From NCBI RefSeq assembly GCF_039693965.1, contig NZ_CP155576.1:2666001-2730000 (forward strand): a DNA stretch of 64,000 nt, in the 5' to 3' direction. Positions 33,947-43,028 of the stretch are shown here, one piece after another; the first letter of the stretch is position 1; every line of letters begins with the position of its first letter. Made by a program: the position numbers and the translations under genes. This DNA comes from Moraxella sp. K1664 (GTDB lineage Bacteria; Pseudomonadota; Gammaproteobacteria; Pseudomonadales; Moraxellaceae). The notes under the pieces were generated by a model. The model was not told the origin of the DNA, did not search any database, and saw only the letters and a list, made by a program, of their open reading frames with translations.

Positions 33947-35221
33947 TTATAACCCCATCCAATCGTTTAACATCACACCCACACCCACGGTTGTAGACTC
34001 ATGATTATAATCAATGATGGATGAGCCATAGCCATGAAACAGCTGAACATAACCACTTACGCCTTTGCCGATGGGGCGAACATAGTCAAGTTGAATCGCT
34101 CCTTTGCTGTTCTTAGGATTATAACGCAAAGTGCCTGATACGTTATTACCCTTATCAAACTGATACATAAAACGCACATCACCATAACCATAATAATCCA
34201 TGATATCAGGATTATCGTTGGGCTTGGAGCCATTGTCCTTTTTTAAGATACGCCCCCACACACGTGGCATGACCGTAAACTTACCCCACTCTGCTCCTGC
34301 CATGGCATAGGCACGATTCCACGAACGTGACAGCGGGTCACCCTCACCATTTGAGTGATGTACCACACCTGCACCCAACATACGCAACCTACCACCAAAG
34401 GGCAGGTCTGCCACCGCAGGCTGAGTGATGAACAGCTCTGGCTCATAGTCATGAGCCCTAAACGGACGTGAGTTATCTTCGTTATACACCTGCCAATGCG
34501 ACTGCTGAGTATAGCCAAACCACATGTCTGCGTTCGTGCCAAACAGGTCTTCGACAACTTTGGATTTAAATGACACTTGGAATTTTAACTCGGTACTACG
34601 AATGTCATTGTCGGTATAGTCCACCACTTCTTGAGTTGAGGTGCTGACCGAACGGTTGGGTTTGGTATTGACAAACACCGGCAGGACATACATGGGGTTA
34701 TGGGGACGAGCCTTCCACAGTCCACCACTGTTTTTGTCCAAGTCATAAGCCAGACTCATCGGAGTGTATCTACCACCATCCACACTACCAAAGCCGCTGG
34801 CACTGATGTTAGGACTCATATCATCACTCATCTCATTCATGCCATCGTCTGTTAAAGTCATATCAATGGCCGATGAATACTTGACAGGCTCAATAAAGGC
34901 AATTTGTGGACTGCCTTTTATAAGATGTCCAAATGTCTGTTTTAAATCAAGGGGACGTTTTTCATGAAGCACGCTTGGCACCCTACCTAGGGCAATGCTA
35001 TCAAAACATGCCAAACGCTCGCCATCATTTAACACAGACGCACAATCAAAAAACAGCCGTTCATCGTATATGGGGCTTGCAATGTCAAGCTCACTTATCT
35101 GCACACGCTCATCAGAGATGGGTAGTATCATCTCTTCTGCCCATGCCTGCCCACTCATGACACCCAAACATGGTAACAAGAATGACACAGCAAGGCTCAA
35201 TCGCTTTGGAATAAAATTCAT
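33947..35221 (-). CDS. pldA: outer-membrane phospholipase A1
   Basis: OMPLA hydrolyses phospholipids that appear in the outer leaflet. The ATG at 35221 gives a signal peptide (MNFIPKRLSLAVSFLLP, cleavage near QAWA) and 424 residues, longer than E. coli PldA (289) because of an extra N-terminal domain of about 110 residues before the barrel. The active-site stretch reads HHSNGEGDPLSRSWNRAY, matching the His-x-Ser catalytic pair, the Asn and the Ser-Arg calcium region of E. coli. The barrel then ends at GVMLNDWMGL. Confidence 0.93.
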   Translation of the reverse strand: MNFIPKRLSLAVSFLLPCLGVMSGQAWAEEMILPISDERVQISELDIASPIYDERLFFDCASVLNDGERLACFDSIALGRVPSVLHEKRPLDLKQTFGHLIKGSPQIAFIEPVKYSSAIDMTLTDDGMNEMSDDMSPNISASGFGSVDGGRYTPMSLAYDLDKNSGGLWKARPHNPMYVLPVFVNTKPNRSVSTSTQEVVDYTDNDIRSTELKFQVSFKSKVVEDLFGTNADMWFGYTQQSHWQVYNEDNSRPFRAHDYEPELFITQPAVADLPFGGRLRMLGAGVVHHSNGEGDPLSRSWNRAYAMAGAEWGKFTVMPRVWGRILKKDNGSKPNDNPDIMDYYGYGDVRFMYQFDKGNNVSGTLRYNPKNSKGAIQLDYVRPIGKGVSGYVQLFHGYGSSIIDYNHESTTVGVGVMLNDWMGL

Positions 35222-35400
35222 AAATATCTCACACAAGCACATAACGCAAATGATGTTAGCCGCTCATCAAATAAGAGCGGTACATTGGGCATCATGTATC
35301 TAAACCTTATCTAATTTTATCAATCATTATACACTAGAACAAACAGCATATTTTAACAAAAATCAAACATGCTTGTAAATTGTAAATCAAACAGTAATTA

Positions 35401-35453
35401 GGACGTGCCCACCTTTGGTATTTGTATGAAAAACACAAAAGGTAGGCACACCC
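35401..35453. mobile_element. MITE-like structured repeat, copy F (53-bp minimal form)
   Basis: TA duplicates at 35399-35400 and 35454-35455. Only the two end arms remain (GGACGTGCCCACC and, reversed, GGGTGTGCCTACC), joined by TTTGGTATTTGTATGAAAAA. It forms a single hairpin 18 bp beyond the dsbD stop codon and could act as an mRNA 3' end. Confidence 0.8.
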
Positions 35454-35471
35454 TAATTATTTAAAAAATCA

Positions 35472-37634
35472 TCAAAATTTTGCCAATGCAGTCTCAAAAT
35501 CGGTACGCTTAACCTCACCGAGCAACATGGTTTGTAATTGTCCTTGCTGATAAATGAGCAATGCAGGTGGCCCAAACAGCCCATAACGTGCCAATACGGC
35601 TCGGCTGTCGTCATTGGTCTCAGTGATATCCAGTTTAACAACTTGATAATTTGACAGCACCTCGGGGCGGTTGGTAAACAGTGTGCGTTCCATGATGCGA
35701 CATTCCACACACCAATCGGCGGTTACATCCACCAGTACTTTTTCATGACTGGCAAGAATGGGGTCAAGTTCATCCAGACTGCTTATCTTAATATCTGCCC
35801 TAGCATCTGCGATGGTCGCTGTCGCTGTTGTCCCAAGTTTGCTCAAAGGTCGCCATGGGTCATTTGCCCCCATGCTCGCCCCCACCACAAGGCACGCCGT
35901 CCAAACAACCCCTACCAAGGCAAAGGCATGGGATGCCATATTTTTTATTCTAAACAGCCATACCGCCGTCATCGCAAACCACACCGCCCAAATGACAAGC
36001 ATGACAGGCGAGAACAGCAGTCGCTCTAATAGAGACAGCGACACCGCGAGCAATAACAGCCCACAAAATTCCTTGACACGGTTCATCCACTCGCCTGCTT
36101 TGGGCATAAACTTGCCCTGTGCCAGACCGATGAACATGAGCGGTATGGACAAGCCAAACCCCAACGAAAACAGGGCGATGAATCCAAAAGGCACGCTACC
36201 ACTTGCTGAGACTGCCGTCAAAGCCCCTGCCATGGGAGCAGACACACAAGGCGACACCACCAATGCCGACAACGCCCCAGCAACAAAGCTACCGCCCACA
36301 CTGCCGAGCTTATCATCGGCAGATTGGGATTTTCTGTGCAAAATGTCTCGCACGCCCGACGGCAAAGTTATCTTGATGATGTCAAACATATACAGGGCAA
36401 GCAAGGCAAAAATAATGGCAAACACCCCCAGTACATAAGGGTTTTGCAGTAGTCCAAGCACACCCACCGCCTGCCCAAACCACGCAATCAGACCGCCCAA
36501 CACGCCATAAGCCGTCGCCACACCCAGTCCATAACTGCCCGACAAAACAAAGCCCTTTAAAGCGGTGTTAGATTTGTTGTGCGTTACAATATTAGCAACA
36601 ATCGGTATCATTGGATAGACACATGGTGTAAAGGATAACAACAATCCTGCCAAAAAGAGCAACAATACCGCCAAAGCAGGGTTTTTGTTAATACCAAAGG
36701 GGTCGCTTTGGCTGCTGAGCGCCTGATGATTGGTGTCTAAGGTTGTCTTAGTTTGGGTATTGGTTGAGGCATTGGTTGAGAGATTGACCCTACCATCAGA
36801 GGTATGACTGTCCAAACCCATATTTGGCTCACCCATGACCCCCCCTTGCTCATCATCAAGCACATGAGTTACCAATGGCGATGATGGGGTTGATGATGTT
36901 TGATCAAGCGTGGCATTTTGGTTGGTGGATAAACTCACCTCATTTTGATTTGTCGCTGTCTGTCCAGATTGGGCAGGTGCTACATTTGGATTTCTTTTAT
37001 CCAAAGCATGGTTTGAGTCATTATTTAAGCCAGACCCTGCGTCTTTGGGTGCACCTTTTCTAGATGGGCTTGTCTTATTTGTGGTCTGAGTGCCTGTGTC
37101 ATTATTTTTTGATGAATCAGAACTGCCTGTCAGATTGATGGTGGTATTTAGCGTCTCAGGAGGATAGCATAGCCCCGCCTTGGCACAGCCCTGCCAGCGA
37201 ATACTTATCGGAGCATTCGTATCAGCACTGGCGGTCAATTTAACAGTTGCCACCACGTCATCATCAAACACCGCTACCCGTCCAAACTCAGGGTCATCTA
37301 TCATGGTGTGTGTTTTATTAAATGACCATGTTCCCATGCTCACACCATCAGGTAGGGTCAGTTTGATTTTGTCTTTATATACATAATGCCCAGGCGTTAC
37401 GCCAAATGTGAGTGTGAGTAGGTTACCTTGCTGATGGGCAGAGACGTTAAAAGCCTGATGAACAGGTAAAAATTTTGATTTGGGTTGCTGGGCGAATAAA
37501 CTTGATACACTGCCATCACTTTTGGCGGTATCAGCAGACAATGCCATCGCTGGCAAGGGCAGAGTCAAAGACAAAGCAATCGCTAGGATGGAAAAACGGG
37601 GCGAACAGGTGAATTTTGACATATTTTTAGCCAT
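35472..37634 (-). CDS. dsbD: thiol:disulfide interchange protein DsbD
   Basis: DsbD carries electrons from cytoplasmic thioredoxin across the inner membrane to periplasmic DsbC and c-type cytochrome maturation. The ATG at 37634 (or 37622) precedes a signal peptide ending PLPAMA. The alpha domain has FGVTPGHYVYKDKI and CAKAGLCYPPETL. The transmembrane beta domain has FTPCVYPMIPI and VVSPCVSAPMAG. The C-terminal thioredoxin-like gamma domain has DWCVEC at about residue 640. Between alpha and beta lies an unusually long linker (about 130-150 residues) rich in Ser, Thr, Asn and Gln. Confidence 0.95.
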   Translation of the reverse strand: MAKNMSKFTCSPRFSILAIALSLTLPLPAMALSADTAKSDGSVSSLFAQQPKSKFLPVHQAFNVSAHQQGNLLTLTFGVTPGHYVYKDKIKLTLPDGVSMGTWSFNKTHTMIDDPEFGRVAVFDDDVVATVKLTASADTNAPISIRWQGCAKAGLCYPPETLNTTINLTGSSDSSKNNDTGTQTTNKTSPSRKGAPKDAGSGLNNDSNHALDKRNPNVAPAQSGQTATNQNEVSLSTNQNATLDQTSSTPSSPLVTHVLDDEQGGVMGEPNMGLDSHTSDGRVNLSTNASTNTQTKTTLDTNHQALSSQSDPFGINKNPALAVLLLFLAGLLLSFTPCVYPMIPIVANIVTHNKSNTALKGFVLSGSYGLGVATAYGVLGGLIAWFGQAVGVLGLLQNPYVLGVFAIIFALLALYMFDIIKITLPSGVRDILHRKSQSADDKLGSVGGSFVAGALSALVVSPCVSAPMAGALTAVSASGSVPFGFIALFSLGFGLSIPLMFIGLAQGKFMPKAGEWMNRVKEFCGLLLLAVSLSLLERLLFSPVMLVIWAVWFAMTAVWLFRIKNMASHAFALVGVVWTACLVVGASMGANDPWRPLSKLGTTATATIADARADIKISSLDELDPILASHEKVLVDVTADWCVECRIMERTLFTNRPEVLSNYQVVKLDITETNDDSRAVLARYGLFGPPALLIYQQGQLQTMLLGEVKRTDFETALAKF

Positions 37635-37665
37635 GATGAAATGATAAAATGGCATAAGCCACAGA

Positions 37666-37697
37666 AAAAACGGCTTATTATATCATAAGCCGTTTTT
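37666..37697 (-). terminator. terminator of pgsA
   Basis: A perfect 13-bp stem AAAAACGGCTTAT / ATAAGCCGTTTTT with a 6-base loop, followed on the minus strand by TT. It separates pgsA from dsbD. Confidence 0.85.
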
Positions 37698-37768
37698 GGC
37701 AATTATACGCAACTTACACATGATTGTGGATTTTTGTTAATTTTACTTCAAATTTAATTACTTCAAAT

Positions 37769-38416
37769 TTAATTTTGCTTTAAATAAGGCCATGCCGCCC
37801 TAAGATAAATCATCATTGACCATAAGGTTAATATCACCGCAACAACCATCAAGGCATAACCCAACGTCTCCAAACTCTCCCAGTTAAGCAGCAACACAAT
37901 AATGGCAATCATTTGAAATGTGGTTTTTAATTTACCCACATATGAGACCGCCACACTGGTACGATTACCAAGCTCTGCCATCCACTCACGCAGTGCAGAC
38001 ACAGCAATTTCACGAGAGATGATGACAATGGCACTAATCGCCATCACGATGTTTGGATGCCACTGTACCAAAACAATCAGTGCTGCTGCCACCATCAATT
38101 TATCCGCCACAGGGTCTAAAAAGCGTCCAAATGCCGAACTCTGGTTCAATTTACGTGCCAAATAGCCATCGAGCCAATCGGTCAATGCCGCCAATATAAA
38201 AACAAATGTCAGCAAAAAATGACGGAGCATGTTATCGCTGTATTCAAGCATGCCAAGGCGGGCAATGGCATTATCAGGAATGGCAGGCACACCAATGCCA
38301 AGTGCGGGGGGAATGTATGCAATTGCCACAAAGAGTGGTATCATGACAATGCGAGCAATCGTCAAGTTATTGGGCAGGGTAAAAATGCTAGTCTTATTAG
38401 GCTTATTGTTAGACAT
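37769..38416 (-). CDS. pgsA: CDP-diacylglycerol--glycerol-3-phosphate 3-phosphatidyltransferase
   Basis: PgsA commits CDP-diacylglycerol to phosphatidylglycerol synthesis in the inner membrane. The 215-residue protein has several transmembrane helices and the CDP-alcohol phosphotransferase motif DWLDGYLARKLNQSSAFGRF, continuing LDPVADK (consensus DGxxARxxxxxxxxGxxxDxxxD). The length is slightly above the E. coli enzyme (182) because of the loop around residues 25-55. Confidence 0.95.
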   Translation of the reverse strand: MSNNKPNKTSIFTLPNNLTIARIVMIPLFVAIAYIPPALGIGVPAIPDNAIARLGMLEYSDNMLRHFLLTFVFILAALTDWLDGYLARKLNQSSAFGRFLDPVADKLMVAAALIVLVQWHPNIVMAISAIVIISREIAVSALREWMAELGNRTSVAVSYVGKLKTTFQMIAIIVLLLNWESLETLGYALMVVAVILTLWSMMIYLRAAWPYLKQN

Positions 38417-38546
38417 GGCAGATTAAAACATGAAAATTTGAGCCTATGATACCCTAAAATGGGGGGCTTTTGTGTAAAAATTTAAGATTTTTACACAGAT
38501 TTTGGGTAAAATAAAACAATTTTCATATCTGGTTTTGTATCGTCTT

Positions 38547-39770
38547 ATGAGTCATCTACTCCCATCATCACCCAGTACCCACTTTGATGCCATCATCATC
38601 GGAGCAGGAGCTTCGGGGCTTTTTTGTGCTTTTCATCTTGCCCAGCGTGGCAAAAGTGTGCTGGTGCTTGACCATGCCAACAAAGCAGGTAAAAAAATTC
38701 TCATGTCAGGGGGCGGACGGTGCAATTTTATCAACATGGACGTACGCCCTGAGCATTTTATCAGCCACAACCCACATTTTGTGCGTTCAGCATTAGCAAA
38801 ATTCACACCCCATCATTTTATGAATTATATTTATAAACACGGCATTGGCTTTCATGAGAAATCGCATGGACAGCTGTTTTGTGATGAATCATCCAAAGAT
38901 ATTCTAAACATGTTACTAAACGAGTGTCACCATCATGGCGTTACCATTTGGCTAAATACAAAAATTAACACCATCAACAAAAATAATGAATTCATCCTAA
39001 GCACACATAAAGACAGCCGTGAGCACATCTTATCTGCTCGCTCACTCATCATCGCCACAGGTGGCTTATCCATTCCCACACTTGGGGCAAGTGGTTTTGG
39101 TTATGAGGTGGCAACTCAGTTTGGGCATCATATACTACCAACATCAGCAGGGCTTGTACCATTTACCTTTACCGACCATGTCGGACACATGGCAAAAGCA
39201 TTAAGTGGCATTAGCACGGATGTCATCGCTTTTAATGATAAAGCCCAATTTGCCCTACCGCTTCTATTTACCCATCGGGGTCTGTCTGGCCCTGCCATGC
39301 TCCAACTGTCCAATTATTGGCAATTAGGTGAACACATTCACATCAACCTACTACCACACACAGATGCAGGCAAATTATTAATCAAACACAAAAACGCACA
39401 CCCCAAACAATACATTCGCACCGCCTTAGCACCATATTTTGCCAAAAAATTATTATTGGCGTTGGAGAGCAACTTTTGGCATACTTACAAAGACAGCGAA
39501 CTTGGCAACATTAAAGACAAAGAACTCATCACCCTTGGTGATACCTTAAATGACTGGCAAATCAAGCCATCAGGCACCGAAGGCTACCGAGTGGCAGAGG
39601 TAACTCGTGGCGGTGTGGATACTTGTGAAGTATCTGGCAAAACCTTTGAAAGCAAGCTGTGCGATGGATTGTACTTTATCGGCGAGGTACTAGATGTTAC
39701 AGGTTGGCTTGGCGGTTATAATTTTCACTGGGCATGGGCAAGTGGTTTTGCTTGTGCAATGGCGGTATAA
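38547..39770 (+). CDS. NAD(P)/FAD-dependent oxidoreductase (HI0933/YhiN family)
   Basis: The ATG at 38547 places FDAIIIGAGASGLFCAFHLA, the FAD-binding Rossmann motif, near the N-terminus. The frame allows an earlier start at 38502. Further family marks are GKKILMSGGGRCNF, IATGGLSIPTLGASG and the C-terminal FIGEVLDVTGWLGGYNFHWAWASG. The length of 407 residues is standard. The physiological substrate of this widely conserved flavoprotein family is not established. It is divergent from pgsA. Confidence 0.9.
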   Translation: MSHLLPSSPSTHFDAIIIGAGASGLFCAFHLAQRGKSVLVLDHANKAGKKILMSGGGRCNFINMDVRPEHFISHNPHFVRSALAKFTPHHFMNYIYKHGIGFHEKSHGQLFCDESSKDILNMLLNECHHHGVTIWLNTKINTINKNNEFILSTHKDSREHILSARSLIIATGGLSIPTLGASGFGYEVATQFGHHILPTSAGLVPFTFTDHVGHMAKALSGISTDVIAFNDKAQFALPLLFTHRGLSGPAMLQLSNYWQLGEHIHINLLPHTDAGKLLIKHKNAHPKQYIRTALAPYFAKKLLLALESNFWHTYKDSELGNIKDKELITLGDTLNDWQIKPSGTEGYRVAEVTRGGVDTCEVSGKTFESKLCDGLYFIGEVLDVTGWLGGYNFHWAWASGFACAMAV

Positions 39771-39993
39771 AACCTAACAGATTTTTAGCCATTTTTACAC
39801 AAAAATGACTTGATAAAATACGCAATCTTTTTTAAAATGCCTTAAAAATACCTTAAAAGCAATCATTGCCTTGCTTTTTAAAAAGCCAATGACAAAAATG
39901 CAAAATCAAATACATATTTATTTTAGGAAAATATAAAGCGGATTTAATTTTTAAATGGTTTTTAATAATTTGCTTAAACAAATAGGATGACCC

Positions 39994-40767
39994 ATGCAAT
40001 TTAAATTTTTGGACAATATCACAGGATTTGGCGATAAAGATTGGTCAAAGCAATGGATAATCGCTTGGTTTGTGGTTGGGGTCATCGCCCTATTTGTCGG
40101 CTTTTGGCAAACCACCGAACACACAGGGCTTGACTGGTTTTATCTTATCGTCTCCTACATCGGGCTTTTGTGCGTGGTCGGCTTGTCCTTTCGCAAAAAC
40201 GTCATGGGCAACGGCTTTGGTATGCTTGCCACGGCAGGCGAAGTGGTCGTGCAGGGCAGTCGTGGAGCGATTGGACTCATGCTTGCCCCACTCTTTAACT
40301 TTTTTACGCACGTTTGGGGCGTGATTTATTGGAAAAAGAACACGGACGCAGACGGCGATATGCTTCCGCAATCGGCAAATAAATATGTGTGGATAATTAC
40401 CGTTTTATTTATCGGCATTGGCATTTATTTATTTCCAATTATCAATGATTGGCTTACCACTCATAATTACGCCATTTATCAAGATGACGGCACTACCTTT
40501 ATGGGGATTAGCTTTTATACCATTAACATTTTGGCATTTATTTTATCCGTTACCGCCCAAGCCACGATGATAATGCGATATTCATTTAATTGGTATTTGT
40601 GGATTATTGTTAATATGGTTTGGCTTATTGTCAATATCATGACCGCCAATTATATTTTTGCCATTCAGACCATGGTTTATCAGGTCAATGCCATTGTTGG
40701 GTTATATGGCTGGTATCGCAGTGAAAAGATAAATAAAGCCAAAATAAATAATCAAAAATCCATTTAA
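39994..40767 (+). CDS. pnuC: nicotinamide riboside transporter
   Basis: PnuC is an inner-membrane facilitator for nicotinamide riboside that works with a cytoplasmic NR kinase. The 257 residues contain about seven hydrophobic helices, and the family signature lies in WIIVNMVWLIVNIMTANYIF followed by YGWYRSEKINKAK. The chain is slightly longer than average and starts MQFKFLDNITGFGDKDW. No riboswitch or nadR-like gene was recognised nearby. Confidence 0.85.
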   Translation: MQFKFLDNITGFGDKDWSKQWIIAWFVVGVIALFVGFWQTTEHTGLDWFYLIVSYIGLLCVVGLSFRKNVMGNGFGMLATAGEVVVQGSRGAIGLMLAPLFNFFTHVWGVIYWKKNTDADGDMLPQSANKYVWIITVLFIGIGIYLFPIINDWLTTHNYAIYQDDGTTFMGISFYTINILAFILSVTAQATMIMRYSFNWYLWIIVNMVWLIVNIMTANYIFAIQTMVYQVNAIVGLYGWYRSEKINKAKINNQKSI

Positions 40768-40885
40768 CAGTAATTTAAAAATCTTAACCTTAAATTTTTA
40801 TCATGGCAAACGATTGACAATGTTTTTACAATGGGTTAAATTATATAAATAGCCATGGTTTAACCCACTTAAATAAGGACATTTT

Positions 40886-41329
40886 ATGCACCCATTCAAA
40901 TCCCAAAAACCCTTATCACTTTGGCTGTCCGAATATGCCGTCAGCCATCAAAATCCCACTAACAAACGCATTCATTATATCTGTGTGCCGATTATCTTTT
41001 TGACCATTGTCGCCCTACTTTATCACATTTCTGTGTATCTGCTCGCAGTCGTTACGATAGGCGTGCTGTGGTTTTATGTGCGATTGTCTTTGTCGTCCTT
41101 TATTGCCATGCTTGCCTTTTATGGGCTGTGTCTTGGTATTGCCGTGTTTACCCCTGTTGGTATTTGGTTTTGGGTTGGGGTGTTTGTGGTGGCGTGGATT
41201 GGGCAATTTGTTGGGCATAAAGTCGAAGGGGCAAAGCCGTCATTTTTTGAAGATTTGCAATTTTTGCTGATTGGACCTTTGTGGGTGGCATTTGCACTGC
41301 TTGGCAAAACCCCTGCCCGACAATCATAA
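40886..41329 (+). CDS. Mpo1-like (DUF962) membrane protein
   Basis: A 147-residue protein beginning MHPFKSQKPLSLWLSEYAVSH, then NPTNKRIHYICVPIIF, the conserved N-terminal His-containing signature of the DUF962/Mpo1 family. The yeast member is an iron-dependent dioxygenase of 2-hydroxy fatty acids. Four hydrophobic helices follow, with a further conserved WIGQFVGHKVEGAKPSFFEDLQ region that supplies His and Glu. A role in fatty acid oxidation is inferred from the family only. It begins after AAGGA. Confidence 0.85.
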   Translation: MHPFKSQKPLSLWLSEYAVSHQNPTNKRIHYICVPIIFLTIVALLYHISVYLLAVVTIGVLWFYVRLSLSSFIAMLAFYGLCLGIAVFTPVGIWFWVGVFVVAWIGQFVGHKVEGAKPSFFEDLQFLLIGPLWVAFALLGKTPARQS

Positions 41330-41404
41330 CCCCAATTTTGTCATGGCTTTTTGCTGATAAAATGATTATAATGTCATCACAATGTTCTGTTATGGCATTA
41401 TTAA

Positions 41405-41548
41405 CTTTATTTTATCAGTAATAAAGAACAAACTTGGCAAGGGATTTTTGATATTGACAATACGCCTGATAATTACGCCATTCAAGCGGTATTTTGGCAA
41501 TTAAAATATAAGTGGGTAACGCAAGTGGATTATTTTAAGGCAAGATAA
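41405..41548 (+). pseudogene. C-terminal remnant of an unidentified gene (DUF3841-like end)
   Basis: One frame is open from after a stop at 41402-41404 to a TAA at 41546-41548. It reads NKEQTWQGIFDIDNTPDN, then YAIQAVFWQLKYKWVTQV and DYFKAR. This has the look of a protein C-terminus (DUF3841 proteins end in a similar way), but it has no start codon or upstream coding sequence. The match is from memory and weak. Confidence 0.4.
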
Positions 41549-41752
41549 ATGATTATTTAAACCGATTTTCAATCCTTGATGAATTGCGATAAGGTTGCAA
41601 AAATGTCATTGGTTCTTTTGGTTGATTTTCTACAAAACTAATGGTTAGAGTGTCTTTTATATCTAGAGTTTTGCTAAAAATTTCACATTGATTGTTTGGG
41701 TGGCATTAAAAAGCCTAACATCACTTACGCTCTACAAAATGAAAAAGCACCA

Positions 41753-41798
41753 CGGTTTTTGTTCGTGGTAAGCTAAGTCGAACCACGAACAAAAACCG
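41753..41798. repeat. 17-bp perfect inverted repeat
   Basis: CGGTTTTTGTTCGTGGT (41753-41769) is perfectly complementary to 41782-41798, with a 12-base loop. It shares the GTTCGTGGT..CGAACCACGAAC core with the REP-like units at 49811 and 50585. It runs into the 3' end of the minus-strand remnant. Confidence 0.8.
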
Positions 41799-42195
41799 AC
41801 CCGTAGGCAAGCTTATGGCGAACGGTTTTTGTGGCAAAATTCAATTTTGTTGGCTGTAATATAAATGTTTGGTTATTTTTAACATGTTCTTTTAATTGAC
41901 TTATGGTGCGATTTAGGCTTTTTGTACCGCTATTTAGTGTAAATAAATTATTAAAAAATAATTCCAGCTTGTCGTCCCACTCCCATTCTCTATATTCTAT
42001 TTTTAAAGTTACTTGCTTACAGCTTTCTAAGGAGTAAGGGAAATTTTTGATACCATCATTTTCTAACATTCTAAAATAAATGATATGCTCTTTTTTAGAA
42101 ACAGTATGAATGTCATTGATTTGAATAGGAAAGACTGCACCGCCTGCAAAACTTACCGATGAATATAGACATATTGCAAATACGCTACTGCCTTT
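41773..42195 (-). pseudogene. remnant of a small secreted protein, 5' start lost and 3' end within a repeat
   Basis: The frame is open from 42195 to 41773. The first part reads GSSVFAICLYSSVSFAGGAV, a signal-peptide-like stretch, but no ATG, GTG or TTG is available before an upstream stop. Only an internal ATG at 42069 exists. The last residues are encoded by the inverted repeat at 41753-41798, so the original C-terminus is replaced. The middle (KIEYREWEWDDKLELFFNN) resembles no family I know. A short protein from 42069 cannot be excluded. Confidence 0.5.
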
Positions 42196-42205
42196 TTAAA
42201 AATCG

Positions 42206-42937
42206 TTACGCCAAATCCGCCCATTTGTCCTTATCCTTAAACATACATTCATCAAACACCACGCACGAGCCACATTTTGGTGAGCGAGCCATGCAAGTAT
42301 AACGCCCATGCAAAATCAGATAATGATGAGCATCCACAAGATACTTGGCAGGAATGCGTGTCATAAGAGCCTTCTCTACCGCCAGCACCGTTTTGCCTGT
42401 GGCAAGTCCTGTGCGATTGCCTACCCGAAAAATGTGCGTATCTACCGCCATGACAGGCTCGCCAAAGGCGGTATTTAGCACGACATTGGCGGTTTTTCGC
42501 CCCACACCTGCCAACGCTTCTAGCTCATCTCGGGTACGTGGCACTTGTCCGCCGTGCTTGTCTAGCAGGTCTTGGCAGGTCTTGATGACGTTGGTCGCTT
42601 TGGAGTTATAAAGCCCGATTGAGTTGATGTAGCCCTTTAAGCCGTCCAGTCCCAAATCCAAAATCGCCTTTGGCGTGTTCGCCACGGGAAATAGACGAGC
42701 GGTGGCGATGTTCACGCTTTTGTCGGTGGCTTGGGCGGAGAGCATGACGGCGATGAGTAGCTCAAAATCGGACGAGTAGTTGAGCTCAGTCACAGGCTCT
42801 TTGATATGCTCGGACAGCTTGGCAAAAAACCGCTCACGTTTTTCGGCATTCATCGGACGAGATGCTGGCGTGTCGGCAGTTTTGGCAGTGGTGAGTTTCG
42901 TTTTTGTGGTTTTGGCTTGGGTGTTTTTGGCGGTCAT
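42206..42937 (-). CDS. nth: endonuclease III
   Basis: A DNA glycosylase/AP lyase that removes oxidised pyrimidines. The 243-residue protein carries the helix-hairpin-helix ALAGVGRKTANVVLN with the catalytic Lys, then AVDTHIFRVGNR with the catalytic Asp, and the iron-sulfur ligands spaced as C-x6-C-x2-C-x5-C at the C-terminus. The N-terminus has about 30 extra Lys/Thr/Ala-rich residues compared with E. coli Nth (211). A start at Met29 (MNAEKRERFFAKL) would give a standard length. Confidence 0.95.
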   Translation of the reverse strand: MTAKNTQAKTTKTKLTTAKTADTPASRPMNAEKRERFFAKLSEHIKEPVTELNYSSDFELLIAVMLSAQATDKSVNIATARLFPVANTPKAILDLGLDGLKGYINSIGLYNSKATNVIKTCQDLLDKHGGQVPRTRDELEALAGVGRKTANVVLNTAFGEPVMAVDTHIFRVGNRTGLATGKTVLAVEKALMTRIPAKYLVDAHHYLILHGRYTCMARSPKCGSCVVFDECMFKDKDKWADLA

Positions 42938-43028
42938 GGCAAGGGGCTAGACAAAATCAGAATTGATGATTATTATACCACAACTGCACCGCTCGTTATT
43001 TTAAAAATCTCAATATCGTTTTTATATC

